From Dyella sp. ASV21 (GTDB taxonomy: Bacteria > Pseudomonadota > Gammaproteobacteria > Xanthomonadales > Rhodanobacteraceae), in assembly GCF_016428975.1 (NCBI RefSeq), contig NZ_JAELTT010000012.1:29920-93919 (forward strand): a DNA stretch of 64,000 nt, given 5' to 3'. Under the pieces are notes generated by a model. That model was not told the origin of the DNA, did not search any database, and saw nothing but the letters and a program-made list of their open reading frames with translations. The position numbers were made by a program, and so were the translations under genes. Below are positions 25,503-34,101 of this stretch, piece by piece. How positions within the stretch are numbered: the first letter of the stretch is position 1; the number at the start of each line of letters is the position of its first letter.

Positions 25503-26007
25503 GGAATTCGGCTTCATTGAAGCCCTGCCCTACTTGTGCATCGCAATCGGTGCCGTGCTCGGGAGGGGCGCGGGCGCTCTTGCGGACGCTGAGAAGGCAG
25601 GATTGCTGGCCGGCGCCGCGCCGGCGTCCAAGGACGGAGATCCTTCCATCACAGCCGCGCCTGAGGCCGCCACCACGGTTGTGGACCGCCGCGCGGACGC
25701 CGGCGAAGCTCTGCTGCGCAAGCCGGTACCGCCGCAGCGTATCGGAATGGCGCGATCGCGTGATGACAACAGGGAGGACTTCGCTACCTCCATGGTGGTG
25801 GCCGCGGCGACGCACAGCGCCGTCGCAGGCACTCTCGCCGGCGGTTCGCTGACTGGGGCGCTGGTAGGCAGCGCACTTACAGACGACGACCGTCAGAGCC
25901 GATTGAACGATCAGTGCACGACCGCCGAAGACCGCGACAGCTGGAGCGATCAGGACAATGATTCGTGCTCGTCGTCCGCCGATTCGGACTCTTCCGACGA
26001 CGACTAG
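25495..26007 (+). CDS. Hypothetical protein (170 aa) with Asp/Ser tail
   Basis: Not recognised. The ATG at 25495 has AAGGAGCTACCC before it and overlaps the upstream stop. After a hydrophobic N-terminal segment (LPYLCIAIGAVLGRGAGALA) comes a variable region, then an Ala/Gly-rich helix (VAAATHSAVAGTLAGGSLTG) and a very acidic Asp/Ser/Cys-rich tail ending SSADSDSSDDD. It is the last gene of the operon, followed by a terminator. Confidence 0.62.
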   Translation: MFKEFGFIEALPYLCIAIGAVLGRGAGALADAEKAGLLAGAAPASKDGDPSITAAPEAATTVVDRRADAGEALLRKPVPPQRIGMARSRDDNREDFATSMVVAAATHSAVAGTLAGGSLTGALVGSALTDDDRQSRLNDQCTTAEDRDSWSDQDNDSCSSSADSDSSDDD

Positions 26008-26036
26008 CGCACGGCAAGCACGACGTGTGGCGTCCA

Positions 26037-26069
26037 GGCTCGTCAGGTCACTGACGGGCCTTTCTTATT
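26037..26069 (+). terminator. Rho-independent terminator of the helicase operon
   Basis: Plus strand GGCTCGTCAG, GTCA loop, CTGACGGGCC, then TTTCTTATT. The 10-bp stem has one G-U pair. It lies 30 bases after the last gene of the operon. Confidence 0.85.
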
Positions 26070-26210
26070 GCTGCAGCAAATTGTGGTCTACTCGCCAGGG
26101 TTGCGCGCCGCCGGCGATCGGTCGGTGGCCTGGCGGCGCCAAGCACGCTGGCCATGGTCGAAGCGATTCCACGCAACACGCAAGTACGCCGGCGCAGGTC
26201 TGCGTGGACC

Positions 26211-26244
26211 CACAAAGAGCGATGGGCGCCAATCGGCGCCCATC
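26211..26244 (-). terminator. Rho-independent terminator of the transfer operon
   Basis: Minus strand GATGGGCGCC, GATT loop, GGCGCCCATC, followed by GCTCTTTG. It lies 36 bases after the DUF4400 gene. The stretch between the two terminators (26070-26210) shows no gene. Confidence 0.75.
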
Positions 26245-26279
26245 TCAGCTTCGGTCGTGCCGCCCCGCGAGAGCCGTTC

Positions 26280-26933
26280 TCAGGCGCGCTTGGCGAACAT
26301 GGAGATCGAGGTCCAGAGCGCGATGCTCATCAGCACGATCAGGACTGGAGTGAGGGTCGCCGGCAGCTGGATAGGGGAGAGGAGAAGAAGGAAGGCAAAC
26401 AGGGGCATCGCGAACATGGCGTGTCGTCCAAGGACGTACATGTGGGGCGATGTCATGCCGAAGCCTGCAGCCTTGATCTTACGGGACACAAACGCGTCGA
26501 TGATGAAGGGAACGGCCACGACCAGCGCATACGTCCACCAGGTCGACGCCACCGCGATGCGAACAAAGAGCTGATAGAGGAGAGTCCAGCAGACCCGCAG
26601 CCGAGTTGCAGCCCAATCGCGAACGGGACTGAGGAAACCGTTGACCTTCGCGTCGGTGTCATCGGCCTCTTTGCCAGGCTCCATGATCTTGAAGGTGGCC
26701 TCGATCACGTGGGAATGCACAAAGGTAGCCTCCCACACCGAGCGCGCATTGCCTTCGGCACGCGCAGCCGCGCCCTCGCCGAGCACCAGGCGCGTCTGCG
26801 CCCTCTCCTCTTCCACCTGGCGCACCAGCCAGTCCTCCTTGACCAGGAAGACGTAGCCCATGGTCCAGCAGGCGATGAAGATCAGCCCCCATTTCCAAAG
26901 GGTGAGTTCGCGGCCAGTGGCTGTCGAACTCAT
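26280..26933 (-). CDS. DUF4400 family membrane protein of the transfer module
   Basis: A 217-residue membrane protein resembling DUF4400, a family encoded next to traD in SXT/R391-like and related MobH elements. Four to five membrane segments are visible (residues about 12-31, 113-130, 133-150, 172-190 and 193-210). The start overlaps the upstream stop as ATGA, so it is translationally coupled. The gene order relaxase, coupling protein, unknown, DUF4400 supports the call. Its exact role in conjugation is unknown to me. Confidence 0.75.
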   Translation of the reverse strand: MSSTATGRELTLWKWGLIFIACWTMGYVFLVKEDWLVRQVEEERAQTRLVLGEGAAARAEGNARSVWEATFVHSHVIEATFKIMEPGKEADDTDAKVNGFLSPVRDWAATRLRVCWTLLYQLFVRIAVASTWWTYALVVAVPFIIDAFVSRKIKAAGFGMTSPHMYVLGRHAMFAMPLFAFLLLLSPIQLPATLTPVLIVLMSIALWTSISMFAKRA

Positions 26934-27481
26934 GCCGCTACCTCTCCGAAGACGTCGTACTGTGCGTCGTTGTCGGATGCTTCGAGCAAGTGCATGTCAT
27001 CAGGTTCGAGGACCCGATAAGCGATCGCCGCCGCAAAGCGACGTGGCGACTGCAGCTCGAAGCCGTCCCCCTGCAGGAGCGAAACTGTCGGCTCACCGTT
27101 GATCTCAATCCATTCTTGTAAGGGAGCATCCGAGCGCGGGTCCCACCGTCTGCCATTGGCCGCAATCTCGAGCTCCAGCAGGCGACTGACGTTGGCGAGC
27201 ACCAGGTTGATGAACGCGCGCGCCGCCGCCTCGCCCTCCTCCCTGGACGCTGCGGGGATCGCTTCCTCGAGGAAATGGCTAAGGAGGCTCTTCTGCGTGA
27301 AGGGATAAACGATGTGCGGTGGCATGAACCAGGCGAGCCGGAGCGCCACGTCCCGCAGGCGCGGTACACGACTGAAAAGGACCGCGGCAATGTCGGTCAT
27401 GCGGAGCACGTCCAGCGAGCGCTTGAGCAAGATCTGAGCCTCGTCAGGCGGGACGATGGAGGTGGGTGCGGTCATTTCCAT
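26930..27481 (-). CDS. Hypothetical transfer-operon protein (183 aa)
   Basis: Not recognised by motif. It lies between TraD and the DUF4400 protein, so it is probably part of conjugation. It starts MEMTAPTSIVPPDEAQILLK; a helical protein with a hydrophobic region around residues 45-75. The ATG at 27481 has AGAGGAACTTC before it; the ATG at 27496 has its site too close. It follows the TraD stop by 18 bases and overlaps the DUF4400 start. Confidence 0.7.
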   Translation of the reverse strand: MEMTAPTSIVPPDEAQILLKRSLDVLRMTDIAAVLFSRVPRLRDVALRLAWFMPPHIVYPFTQKSLLSHFLEEAIPAASREEGEAAARAFINLVLANVSRLLELEIAANGRRWDPRSDAPLQEWIEINGEPTVSLLQGDGFELQSPRRFAAAIAYRVLEPDDMHLLEASDNDAQYDVFGEVAA

Positions 27482-27499
27482 GAAGTTCCTCTGCATTCC

Positions 27500-29416
27500 T
27501 TATGCGGCCTTCTTCAATTCGAGAGCATCTTTCAGGATGGGGATGCGGCCCTTTACTAGCCTGCCACCTGATACCTGCGCGAAGAATTCGAGGTTGGGAA
27601 GGCAACCCAGTACGTCCGGAGCGACCATCGGTGCTTCGGTTTCCTTCATTGCCTCGGTGATCTTGTAGCCAAACGCGCCCGGCGAGTCGGACTTTGCATC
27701 GGTTGCCTGCGAGTACTCGATGTGGCGCACGACCGTGGTCGGGAACGTCTCAGCGATGTACTCCTGGGTTCCACCGTCAATGGTGCGAAGGACGATCTTG
27801 TTGTTGAGGTTTCCGAGCACCATGCGCGCCTTCGTTTCGCTGCCGACCTTGGCCGCGAAGTCAGCGAACGTCTGGGTGGCGATCACCAGGCGGATGGCCG
27901 AGCCGCCGGCCTTGTTGAGCAGCTGGATCAGCTTGTCGCTCACCAGCTCCGCCGCTTCGTCGATGATGAGGGTGACCGGCCGCAGCTTGGCGGACGAGCG
28001 CTCCCGCTCCAGCTGCTCGCCTCGGCGCTTGATGAACTCGATGAAGTCGACATTGTCTTCGTAGTTGTAGCGATCGCCGGAGACTGAGGTCATGTCGGAG
28101 ATGAACATCGAGCCGATAGCCGAGGCCACCATGCTGTCGGACATTGAGTCGAGGCCCAGGTAGCACACCTGGCCGTTGCGGATGATGTTGGCGAAGTTGG
28201 TGATCGGGCGCTTGTCGTCCAGATCCGACGTATCCGGCGACAGCAAGTCACCTAGCGTGCCTGCCGTGAGCATCGTGAGCACAGGGGTAAGGCTAGCCGT
28301 CATCTTCTGCTGATGGGCTTTGTCGTGCTCAAGGTCACTGATGAGGCCTTCAAGCACGCCGGACGGCGCCGTCTTTTGCACCAAGGCCTTGTAGAAGGCA
28401 GCGTACGCGATCGCGACGTTGAGATCGTCCGTGCCCTTGGCCTTCTTGGTGTATCCCTTAACGTCCTCTCGCCAGTTGGGAACGTGCTTGTCGAAGTAGG
28501 CTTCGCACGCGCGCACGACCAGCCAGTCCGGTCCGCTGTCGACGAAGCGCTTCAGGAGGCGAAGCGTCGGCTTGGAGTTGATCAGCAGCAGACCTTCGAT
28601 CAGGTTCGTGAGGATCATCCACGAGTGCGCGGTGAACGGGTCCGCACCGGTCTCCGATGGGATAAGCGACGCGATGCGCGTGGCCAGCTCCGTCGCGCGG
28701 TTGAAGTTCTTGAGCGGATCGATGCGCCAGCTGGTTTCCGGGAAAGCAGGGTGGAAGAAGACGAAGTCGGTCGGACGGCCCTGCAGGTGGCAGGCCTGCA
28801 GCGCGGACTCGGCCAGACCCTTGTCTCCCTTCGGATCCCAGATCAGCACCGCCTCGCCGCGTGCCACGGCCTGGTGAATGATGGTGTCGAGCATTCGGCT
28901 CTTGCCGGCGCGCGTCGTGCCCACGAGAAGGATGTGGCCAGCCGTGTGGTCGAGCGGGATCTCGATGGGGCGTTCGCGCTCCATGCCGATGCCGTGGATC
29001 CATGGTTGACCCATGAAGGCATCGGCAGGCTGGTCTGGTGCCGACAGGCGCTGCGGATCCTGCCGCCTAAGCATGTGCGTCAGCTGGCACTCGGCTTGGG
29101 TCCAATCAAACCCGTAGCCCAGGAAGATTGTGCGCTGACTCAACGCGACGCGGTCGTTTAGTTCCTGGCGCGACTGGAAGGTGACGCCCACGCCGGCGAG
29201 GAACTTCTGTTGTCGGTACCGGCGCAAGGCTTTCCGGCCGCGCACGATGAGCATCATCAGGCAGAACGAGGCGAATGCGACAAACGCCGGCGAGCGAATG
29301 TCGGACGTCGCCCCCATCAAGCCCATGATGGCAAGGGCTGCGCCCCACGCCGCGGTCGAGTAGTACTCGTAGACCGGGCGGAAGGGATCTTCAAAGCGAA
29401 ATACGGCTGCGCTCAT
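27500..29416 (-). CDS. traD: TraD-type conjugative coupling protein
   Basis: A 638-residue VirD4/TraD-family ATPase that links the relaxase-DNA complex to the type IV secretion channel at the inner membrane. Two N-terminal membrane helices lie at about 22-36 and 44-58. Walker A is GTTRAGKS (166-173). Walker B is VTLIIDEAAEL. It ends with a short domain rather than a long tail. The ATG at 29416 overlaps the TraI stop by 4 bases; the longer open frame upstream is inside traI and is not used. It matches the SXT/TOL-type TraD group found with MobH relaxases. Confidence 0.93.
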   Translation of the reverse strand: MSAAVFRFEDPFRPVYEYYSTAAWGAALAIMGLMGATSDIRSPAFVAFASFCLMMLIVRGRKALRRYRQQKFLAGVGVTFQSRQELNDRVALSQRTIFLGYGFDWTQAECQLTHMLRRQDPQRLSAPDQPADAFMGQPWIHGIGMERERPIEIPLDHTAGHILLVGTTRAGKSRMLDTIIHQAVARGEAVLIWDPKGDKGLAESALQACHLQGRPTDFVFFHPAFPETSWRIDPLKNFNRATELATRIASLIPSETGADPFTAHSWMILTNLIEGLLLINSKPTLRLLKRFVDSGPDWLVVRACEAYFDKHVPNWREDVKGYTKKAKGTDDLNVAIAYAAFYKALVQKTAPSGVLEGLISDLEHDKAHQQKMTASLTPVLTMLTAGTLGDLLSPDTSDLDDKRPITNFANIIRNGQVCYLGLDSMSDSMVASAIGSMFISDMTSVSGDRYNYEDNVDFIEFIKRRGEQLERERSSAKLRPVTLIIDEAAELVSDKLIQLLNKAGGSAIRLVIATQTFADFAAKVGSETKARMVLGNLNNKIVLRTIDGGTQEYIAETFPTTVVRHIEYSQATDAKSDSPGAFGYKITEAMKETEAPMVAPDVLGCLPNLEFFAQVSGGRLVKGRIPILKDALELKKAA

Positions 29417-32217
29417 GCATTCAGCTCCTTCACCGCGACGTTGGCTGCGGCGGCGCGCATATCGAGCTCGCGATCCCAGCTCGGATTCTTGGTCAGGGGT
29501 ACCGACGAGGGCGAGGTCATGGCATTGCCGCCGCGCGAGTCGATCAGGTATGCGTTTTCGTCGGCCGTCGCCTGCATGTGGAGCTGGAAGATCGTCCCGA
29601 CAAAGTCGTGCTGCTTGGAGAACTGCTTGAGCAGCGCGCGCCATTCCTTCGGCGTGATGTCATCTACCAGCACCTGGTTCCGCTCCAGGTGCTCACCCAT
29701 GAAGTCATCGAATGCAAGTCGGAGATGAGGGCCGTCGGATGGCTCCATTGCCCTTGGGTTCTTGATGAGCGCTGCCACCGTCGCGGGAATGTACGGACCC
29801 AGCGGGAGCACGCCGGCTTGAAGCCCCTTGGAGGTCTGAACGGCAATGGGCAGCAGGAGTCGCATCGCTTCCGTGACCTCTTCAGACAGCCGAATGACAT
29901 TGACGGTCTGGTTGCCGACCTGCAGCGGCACGGTGCTTCGGGTCGCAAACTTCGCGTCACGCACCATCCAGCCCTTCTTCTCGAGCAGCTTGGTCAGGTC
30001 GCCTGGCGGAATGCCCAGGTTGTTGATAGCCGCCGGATAGGCAATGTGGAGGTGGCCGCCCTCTTCGAAGACGTGCGTGCCCTCCTTCAGCGACCCATCG
30101 CGGATGCGGTCAGCCAGCGCGAGGATGTAGATGCCGGCGGCCAAGTTGTCGGACTTCTCGAACCACGCTCGCGCCAGCTCCGGCGTTGCAGGCGGCCAGT
30201 CGGTACGCGCGGCCCGAGCCTGCGCCTGCCGGACTTCCTCATCGCGCAGGTCGCGCTCCATGCGACGGTCCCGGAGTTCACCCTGGTCACCTACTTCGGT
30301 GGTCCCAGCGCTCCCTTGCTGCGGCAGGTCGTCGTCGCTGTCTTCTGGCTCGCTGTCGAAGGTCAGCTGAGGTGGGAGTGCGCGTTCACCGGGGATGCCA
30401 TCGTCGTCTGGGGCAGCCGCGCTCGCGCCCTGCGCGACTTTAGGCGTCGCCGCATTTGAGCGCTTACTCTCCCGTGCGGGTGCATCCCTTGCCATTTCGC
30501 CAGGAGAAGGCGACGAAGCCGACGCGGTGGCCACGTCAGGGAGCGGCGTTCCGGCCGCGCCGGGAATGGGCGCGCCGCCTGCAATGATGGAGCCCCACCG
30601 GTCACGAGGCGGGTCACCGGGGACAGCATCTGCTGCCAGCGCCTTCGTGCTCGGCTCGGGCGCGACGGCCGTGTCGGCACTGGACTGTGTAGTCGCTCCG
30701 GCTTGGGTTTGGTTTGGCTCCGCAGTGGCAGGGTCTGTGCCGGCGGCCACCGCATCCGGCGCGGGCTGCACAGCGGACGCCGGTGCGGGTGCTGCTGGAG
30801 GGGCCTTCGGTGCGCCGACGGACACGCCGCCGTTAGAGATGACTTTGCCCTGCGGATCAAGCACGTCGACCAGCAGTGCCTTCGGCTGCACGATGGAACT
30901 GGGGATGACCTCATCGCGAGCGAACACGACGCCGAGGACCGGCGCAATGCTCGTCTTGCCGCGATCCTCGATCTGGATACCCAGATTCCAGTTCTGATAC
31001 TGGCGACCGTCCGGCATGATGTTCGGGCGCACCATCCCGTGGTCCAAGAGGACGGTCACGATCTTCTGCACGTCCGTAGGCAAGGACGTCTCGCCCGCAT
31101 CCTTCAGGAGGCCGATCACGTTGGCCAGCACGCCCGGATACACGGCCACGACACCTTCCGTGGTCATGTAGATCCCGCTGTCGATGTCGTTGATGACCCA
31201 GTCGCCGCTCTCGATCTGATCGTGGATCGTGCGCACGACTCGTGCAGCCAGGCCACGGGACCCACCCATGCCGGCCGACGCCTGGCGCTTGCGGGATTCC
31301 TTGATGTCGCGCTCAACACTCGCACTGTCGGCGGCTTTGATAATTGCGCAGAGAGGGTTGCGAGGGTCTACGCCACCGTTCAACGCCATGAGCATGGCAT
31401 CGATCGCTTCCTGACCATGATGCGCGCCGAGCCAATCCAAAGTGACCTGAGGGAAGATCCGGTAGACGAGCGCGCCGGTGAACGCTTCATGGCGCTTATG
31501 ACGCGCGCCCGGGCGCCAATGGATGTTGTAGTAAGGAAGATTGTGAGCTTGGAGCCAGTCGTACAGCGACGAGGTGTGCGGGTTCCAACTCAAGTTCCCG
31601 CTGGCATCCAGCGCGCCCACGTCGACGATGGGCTTGCCCATATCGTGAATCATCGCACCGAGCATCGCGGCGATACGCCAACGCGGCTCCAGCTGCTTGC
31701 GAACGACCGGGGGGTGATCGAGCGCAAAGACCGCTGACTCGCACTTCAGCGCCGCATAGAACGCACATTCCAGACCGTGTCGAAACAGGCCGCCCTGACC
31801 GTAGTGGTGATGGGTTTCCGAGGCCGGGAGAAGGTGCACGTATCGTGCGTACTCATATACCGCCGGCAGAAAGATGCGCTTGAACTCTTCGTGCGAGAGG
31901 CCCGAGGTTCGGTGCAGATCGTCGACCAGACCTTGCTGGCTTGCCACCAGCACCTCAGGGGGAGCCGAAGGAACCGCAAGCCCGACGTCTGGATATGTCG
32001 GGATCGGCTGGCCGTTGAACAGCGGCGCGGTCGACGCGGGGACCGCCGGAGCGAGGGTGTTTGTTGCCGCAGAGGGCGTAGCCCCGGTGGGCGGCGCACC
32101 CGTGGCTTGCACCGCGCTCGCAGGCCCGGCTGGCTGATTTGGGTTAGGCGCTGCTGCTACCGGCGGGGCTGAGGGCCCACTGCCCTTGCCAAGCATCTTC
32201 CTCAAGAACTGAAGCAC
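29413..32217 (-). CDS. traI: MobH-family relaxase TraI
   Basis: A 934-residue relaxase of the MobH (TraI_2) group, which nicks DNA at oriT and starts transfer. The catalytic region holds the HHHYG motif (136-140) in ETHHHYGQGGLFRHGLE and an HD site in MIHDMGK (His191, Asp192), both typical of the family. Residues 15-65 are Pro/Ala-rich. A second low-complexity linker spans about 455-640. A C-terminal winged-helix-like TraI_2_C domain follows (LEKKGWMVRD ...). The gene overlaps traD by 4 bases. An oriT would be expected nearby but was not identified. Confidence 0.93.
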   Translation of the reverse strand: MLQFLRKMLGKGSGPSAPPVAAAPNPNQPAGPASAVQATGAPPTGATPSAATNTLAPAVPASTAPLFNGQPIPTYPDVGLAVPSAPPEVLVASQQGLVDDLHRTSGLSHEEFKRIFLPAVYEYARYVHLLPASETHHHYGQGGLFRHGLECAFYAALKCESAVFALDHPPVVRKQLEPRWRIAAMLGAMIHDMGKPIVDVGALDASGNLSWNPHTSSLYDWLQAHNLPYYNIHWRPGARHKRHEAFTGALVYRIFPQVTLDWLGAHHGQEAIDAMLMALNGGVDPRNPLCAIIKAADSASVERDIKESRKRQASAGMGGSRGLAARVVRTIHDQIESGDWVINDIDSGIYMTTEGVVAVYPGVLANVIGLLKDAGETSLPTDVQKIVTVLLDHGMVRPNIMPDGRQYQNWNLGIQIEDRGKTSIAPVLGVVFARDEVIPSSIVQPKALLVDVLDPQGKVISNGGVSVGAPKAPPAAPAPASAVQPAPDAVAAGTDPATAEPNQTQAGATTQSSADTAVAPEPSTKALAADAVPGDPPRDRWGSIIAGGAPIPGAAGTPLPDVATASASSPSPGEMARDAPARESKRSNAATPKVAQGASAAAPDDDGIPGERALPPQLTFDSEPEDSDDDLPQQGSAGTTEVGDQGELRDRRMERDLRDEEVRQAQARAARTDWPPATPELARAWFEKSDNLAAGIYILALADRIRDGSLKEGTHVFEEGGHLHIAYPAAINNLGIPPGDLTKLLEKKGWMVRDAKFATRSTVPLQVGNQTVNVIRLSEEVTEAMRLLLPIAVQTSKGLQAGVLPLGPYIPATVAALIKNPRAMEPSDGPHLRLAFDDFMGEHLERNQVLVDDITPKEWRALLKQFSKQHDFVGTIFQLHMQATADENAYLIDSRGGNAMTSPSSVPLTKNPSWDRELDMRAAAANVAVKELNA

Positions 32218-32317
32218 TGTCGCTCCTGCGTCGCGTCCGTCATTCAGTGCATTCTGGAATCCGGGACGCGCGTTCTAGGTTCGAAAGGACCTCGTATTGC
32301 GTAGGGGTTTCCCGTCT

Positions 32318-32854
32318 CTATCGGGGTGCCAGTCTCTGCTGGAGAAAGGCGATCAGCTCGCCGCAGCGCTTACCTCCAATCCCTTCATTCGGATCTGTCC
32401 GGAACAACCAGTCGCAGCTCTCTGGAAAAGGAGCATCGTCGAGCGCAACAAATCGCTCCACGCCGCGCGAGCGCGCGAATGCCAGGACCTCGTCATGTCT
32501 CGCATAGGCCCCGCTAAGCTCAGGGCCAGTCACGTCGCGCACGCGCTCGGCCAGATGCGCGGTGTCCACGCCATTCATGTCGAGCTGCTGCAGGAGGTAC
32601 GACCGGCTTCCTGTGCGCCAGTTCGTCGACAGCACGACGTCCAACCACGGACACGCCTCAAGGACGGTGTGCAGCTCGGGCAACCAGCAGAACGTGCCCG
32701 ATTGGTTATGGTGCAACACGCCGTCCCAGTCACAAAACAGGATCGGCCTACCGCGAACGCCGGGCCACCCTCGCGTGTCGTACTTTGGCTCAAGAGCTCT
32801 CGTGTGGGGAGGTCGGGCTAAGAGGAGATCAAGAAACGACTTCAACAGACGCAT
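32318..32854 (-). CDS. HAD-fold protein (178 aa)
   Basis: A small haloacid-dehalogenase-fold protein, possibly a phosphatase. The catalytic motif is LFCDWDGVLHH (residues about 39-49), motif II is LSTNWR and a late acidic motif is FVALDDAPFPE. The form resembles the stand-alone HAD domain proteins grouped with nucleic-acid repair (the PF18143 type). It lies 100 bases upstream of traI and after the terminator at 32869, so it probably starts its own transcript into the transfer operon. The start at 32854 has a modest GAGG site. Confidence 0.8.
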   Translation of the reverse strand: MRLLKSFLDLLLARPPHTRALEPKYDTRGWPGVRGRPILFCDWDGVLHHNQSGTFCWLPELHTVLEACPWLDVVLSTNWRTGSRSYLLQQLDMNGVDTAHLAERVRDVTGPELSGAYARHDEVLAFARSRGVERFVALDDAPFPESCDWLFRTDPNEGIGGKRCGELIAFLQQRLAPR

Positions 32855-32868
32855 CTGTGAGCCTCACG

Positions 32869-32906
32869 CAAAAAGAAAGCCCGGGCGGCGCGAACGCGGC
32901 CCGGGC
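32869..32906 (-). terminator. Rho-independent terminator after traT
   Basis: Minus strand GCCCGGGC, CGCGTTCGCGCC loop, GCCCGGGC, then TTTCTTTTT. It ends the traT transcript. Confidence 0.88.
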
Positions 32907-33037
32907 AGATTTGCAGCACTGAGGACAGGGGGAACAGCGCTGCAAAAACGGTATCGTTGAAAGTCACGGCGAGCGGAGTAAGTTGCTGTTGCAGCGAGGA
33001 ATCTCTCACCTTCGCTCGCAATTGCTCCGCTTCCCGA

Positions 33038-33769
33038 TCAGAACAGGCCGCTGATGCTCTGCGTCAGCCCGCCGAGGACGACCGGCTCTGCCTCGTCCCA
33101 CTTCAAGTTAACCTTGTTGGCCGTGGAGATGACGCGGGTACGGTAGCGCTTGTAGTTCGTCTGCTCGTCGTAGGTGACGCGGTCGCCGCCTGAGGTGCCC
33201 TGCTTGAGGTTCTGCTCACCGTTGACGTGCACCGGGCCCTTGGTGCGCTCGGACACCTGCACATCGACGACTGCGGAGAAGTAGACATCCTTCACCATAT
33301 TGCTGGCGATAAAATCTGCGGCACCCGCTGCGATGCCCACCGCGCCGATGCTACGGCCGCTCAGATTGCCATTCAGTGCTGCCGCCGTGGCCGCGCCAGC
33401 GATGGCACCATCCAGCGGGCTGCCGAAGCCGGTCACCGTGGCAGCCTGGGCTGCGGTCTGGCTCACCTGGCCAACCTGCAGGATGTTTGCCTGCAACTGG
33501 TACTGGGCAGCTTCGGGGTCATCCACCAGCGTATAGCCTCGACCCTGCAGCGAGGCCTTCAGCTGCGCGCCGAAATTGAAGTTCGGCTTGTCAGAGGTGT
33601 TGCGCACGTCGACGTAGACCGTCTTGGTTGCCGACGGCGTCAGGAAGACGGTTTCGGACATCTTGTTCTGGACGTCCAGGTTGCGCTTGCTGATGGCCAC
33701 TGAGCCGGCGGCACAGCCGCCGAGAGAGATGAGTGCAACGGCGAGGAGGAGGCCGCGGATCAGATTCAT
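33038..33769 (-). CDS. traT: TraT-like outer-membrane lipoprotein
   Basis: A 243-residue TraT-family lipoprotein, which mediates surface exclusion in F-like plasmids and raises serum resistance. The signal peptide MNLIRGLLLAVALISLGGC ends in a lipobox (LGGC) with the acylated cysteine at about residue 19. Downstream, FGSPLDGAIAGAATAAALNG matches the conserved hydrophobic repeat region of TraT. The ATG at 33769 has AAGGGGATTTACC upstream; the open frame further upstream has no signal peptide and is unlikely to be used. It lies downstream of the adhesin gene. Confidence 0.88.
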   Translation of the reverse strand: MNLIRGLLLAVALISLGGCAAGSVAISKRNLDVQNKMSETVFLTPSATKTVYVDVRNTSDKPNFNFGAQLKASLQGRGYTLVDDPEAAQYQLQANILQVGQVSQTAAQAATVTGFGSPLDGAIAGAATAAALNGNLSGRSIGAVGIAAGAADFIASNMVKDVYFSAVVDVQVSERTKGPVHVNGEQNLKQGTSGGDRVTYDEQTNYKRYRTRVISTANKVNLKWDEAEPVVLGGLTQSISGLF

Positions 33770-34101
33770 GGTAAATCCCCTTTGTGGTTTGCTGATTGCC
33801 CTCATCCCGGTCCTGGGTGAGTAGCGGTGATGCGATCGCGCCGCAGTCCTTCTCAACGCGATCGGAATTTCCAGTCGGCCCTCCTTGGACACATGCGCCG
33901 CTCCTTGCTCCGTCTTGCGTCGCAGCTCCTGCCTCGAACGCTCGACGTATCCCGATCCCTTGGGATGCGCTTCCTCTACTTCCTGTATTCGCTGGCGTGG
34001 AGCTTTTGCCGGCAGGGCGTCCTGCCCACGTCTTGAAGCTCTCACGCGAAACGGGGCCGTCCAAAACCACGTCTGGTTCTGCACGACCGTCACTGTGAAA
34101 A
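33770..34101 (-). other. 332-base gap between adhesin and traT
   Basis: No gene supported. The minus frame is open in phase with traT, but its composition is not protein-like. It contains a hairpin at 33833-33864 (CGATCGCG/CGCGATCG), the palindrome ATCCCTTGGGAT, and GGCAGG/CCTGCC near 34010-34025, any of which might end or process the adhesin mRNA. No U-tract terminator was found. Confidence 0.5.
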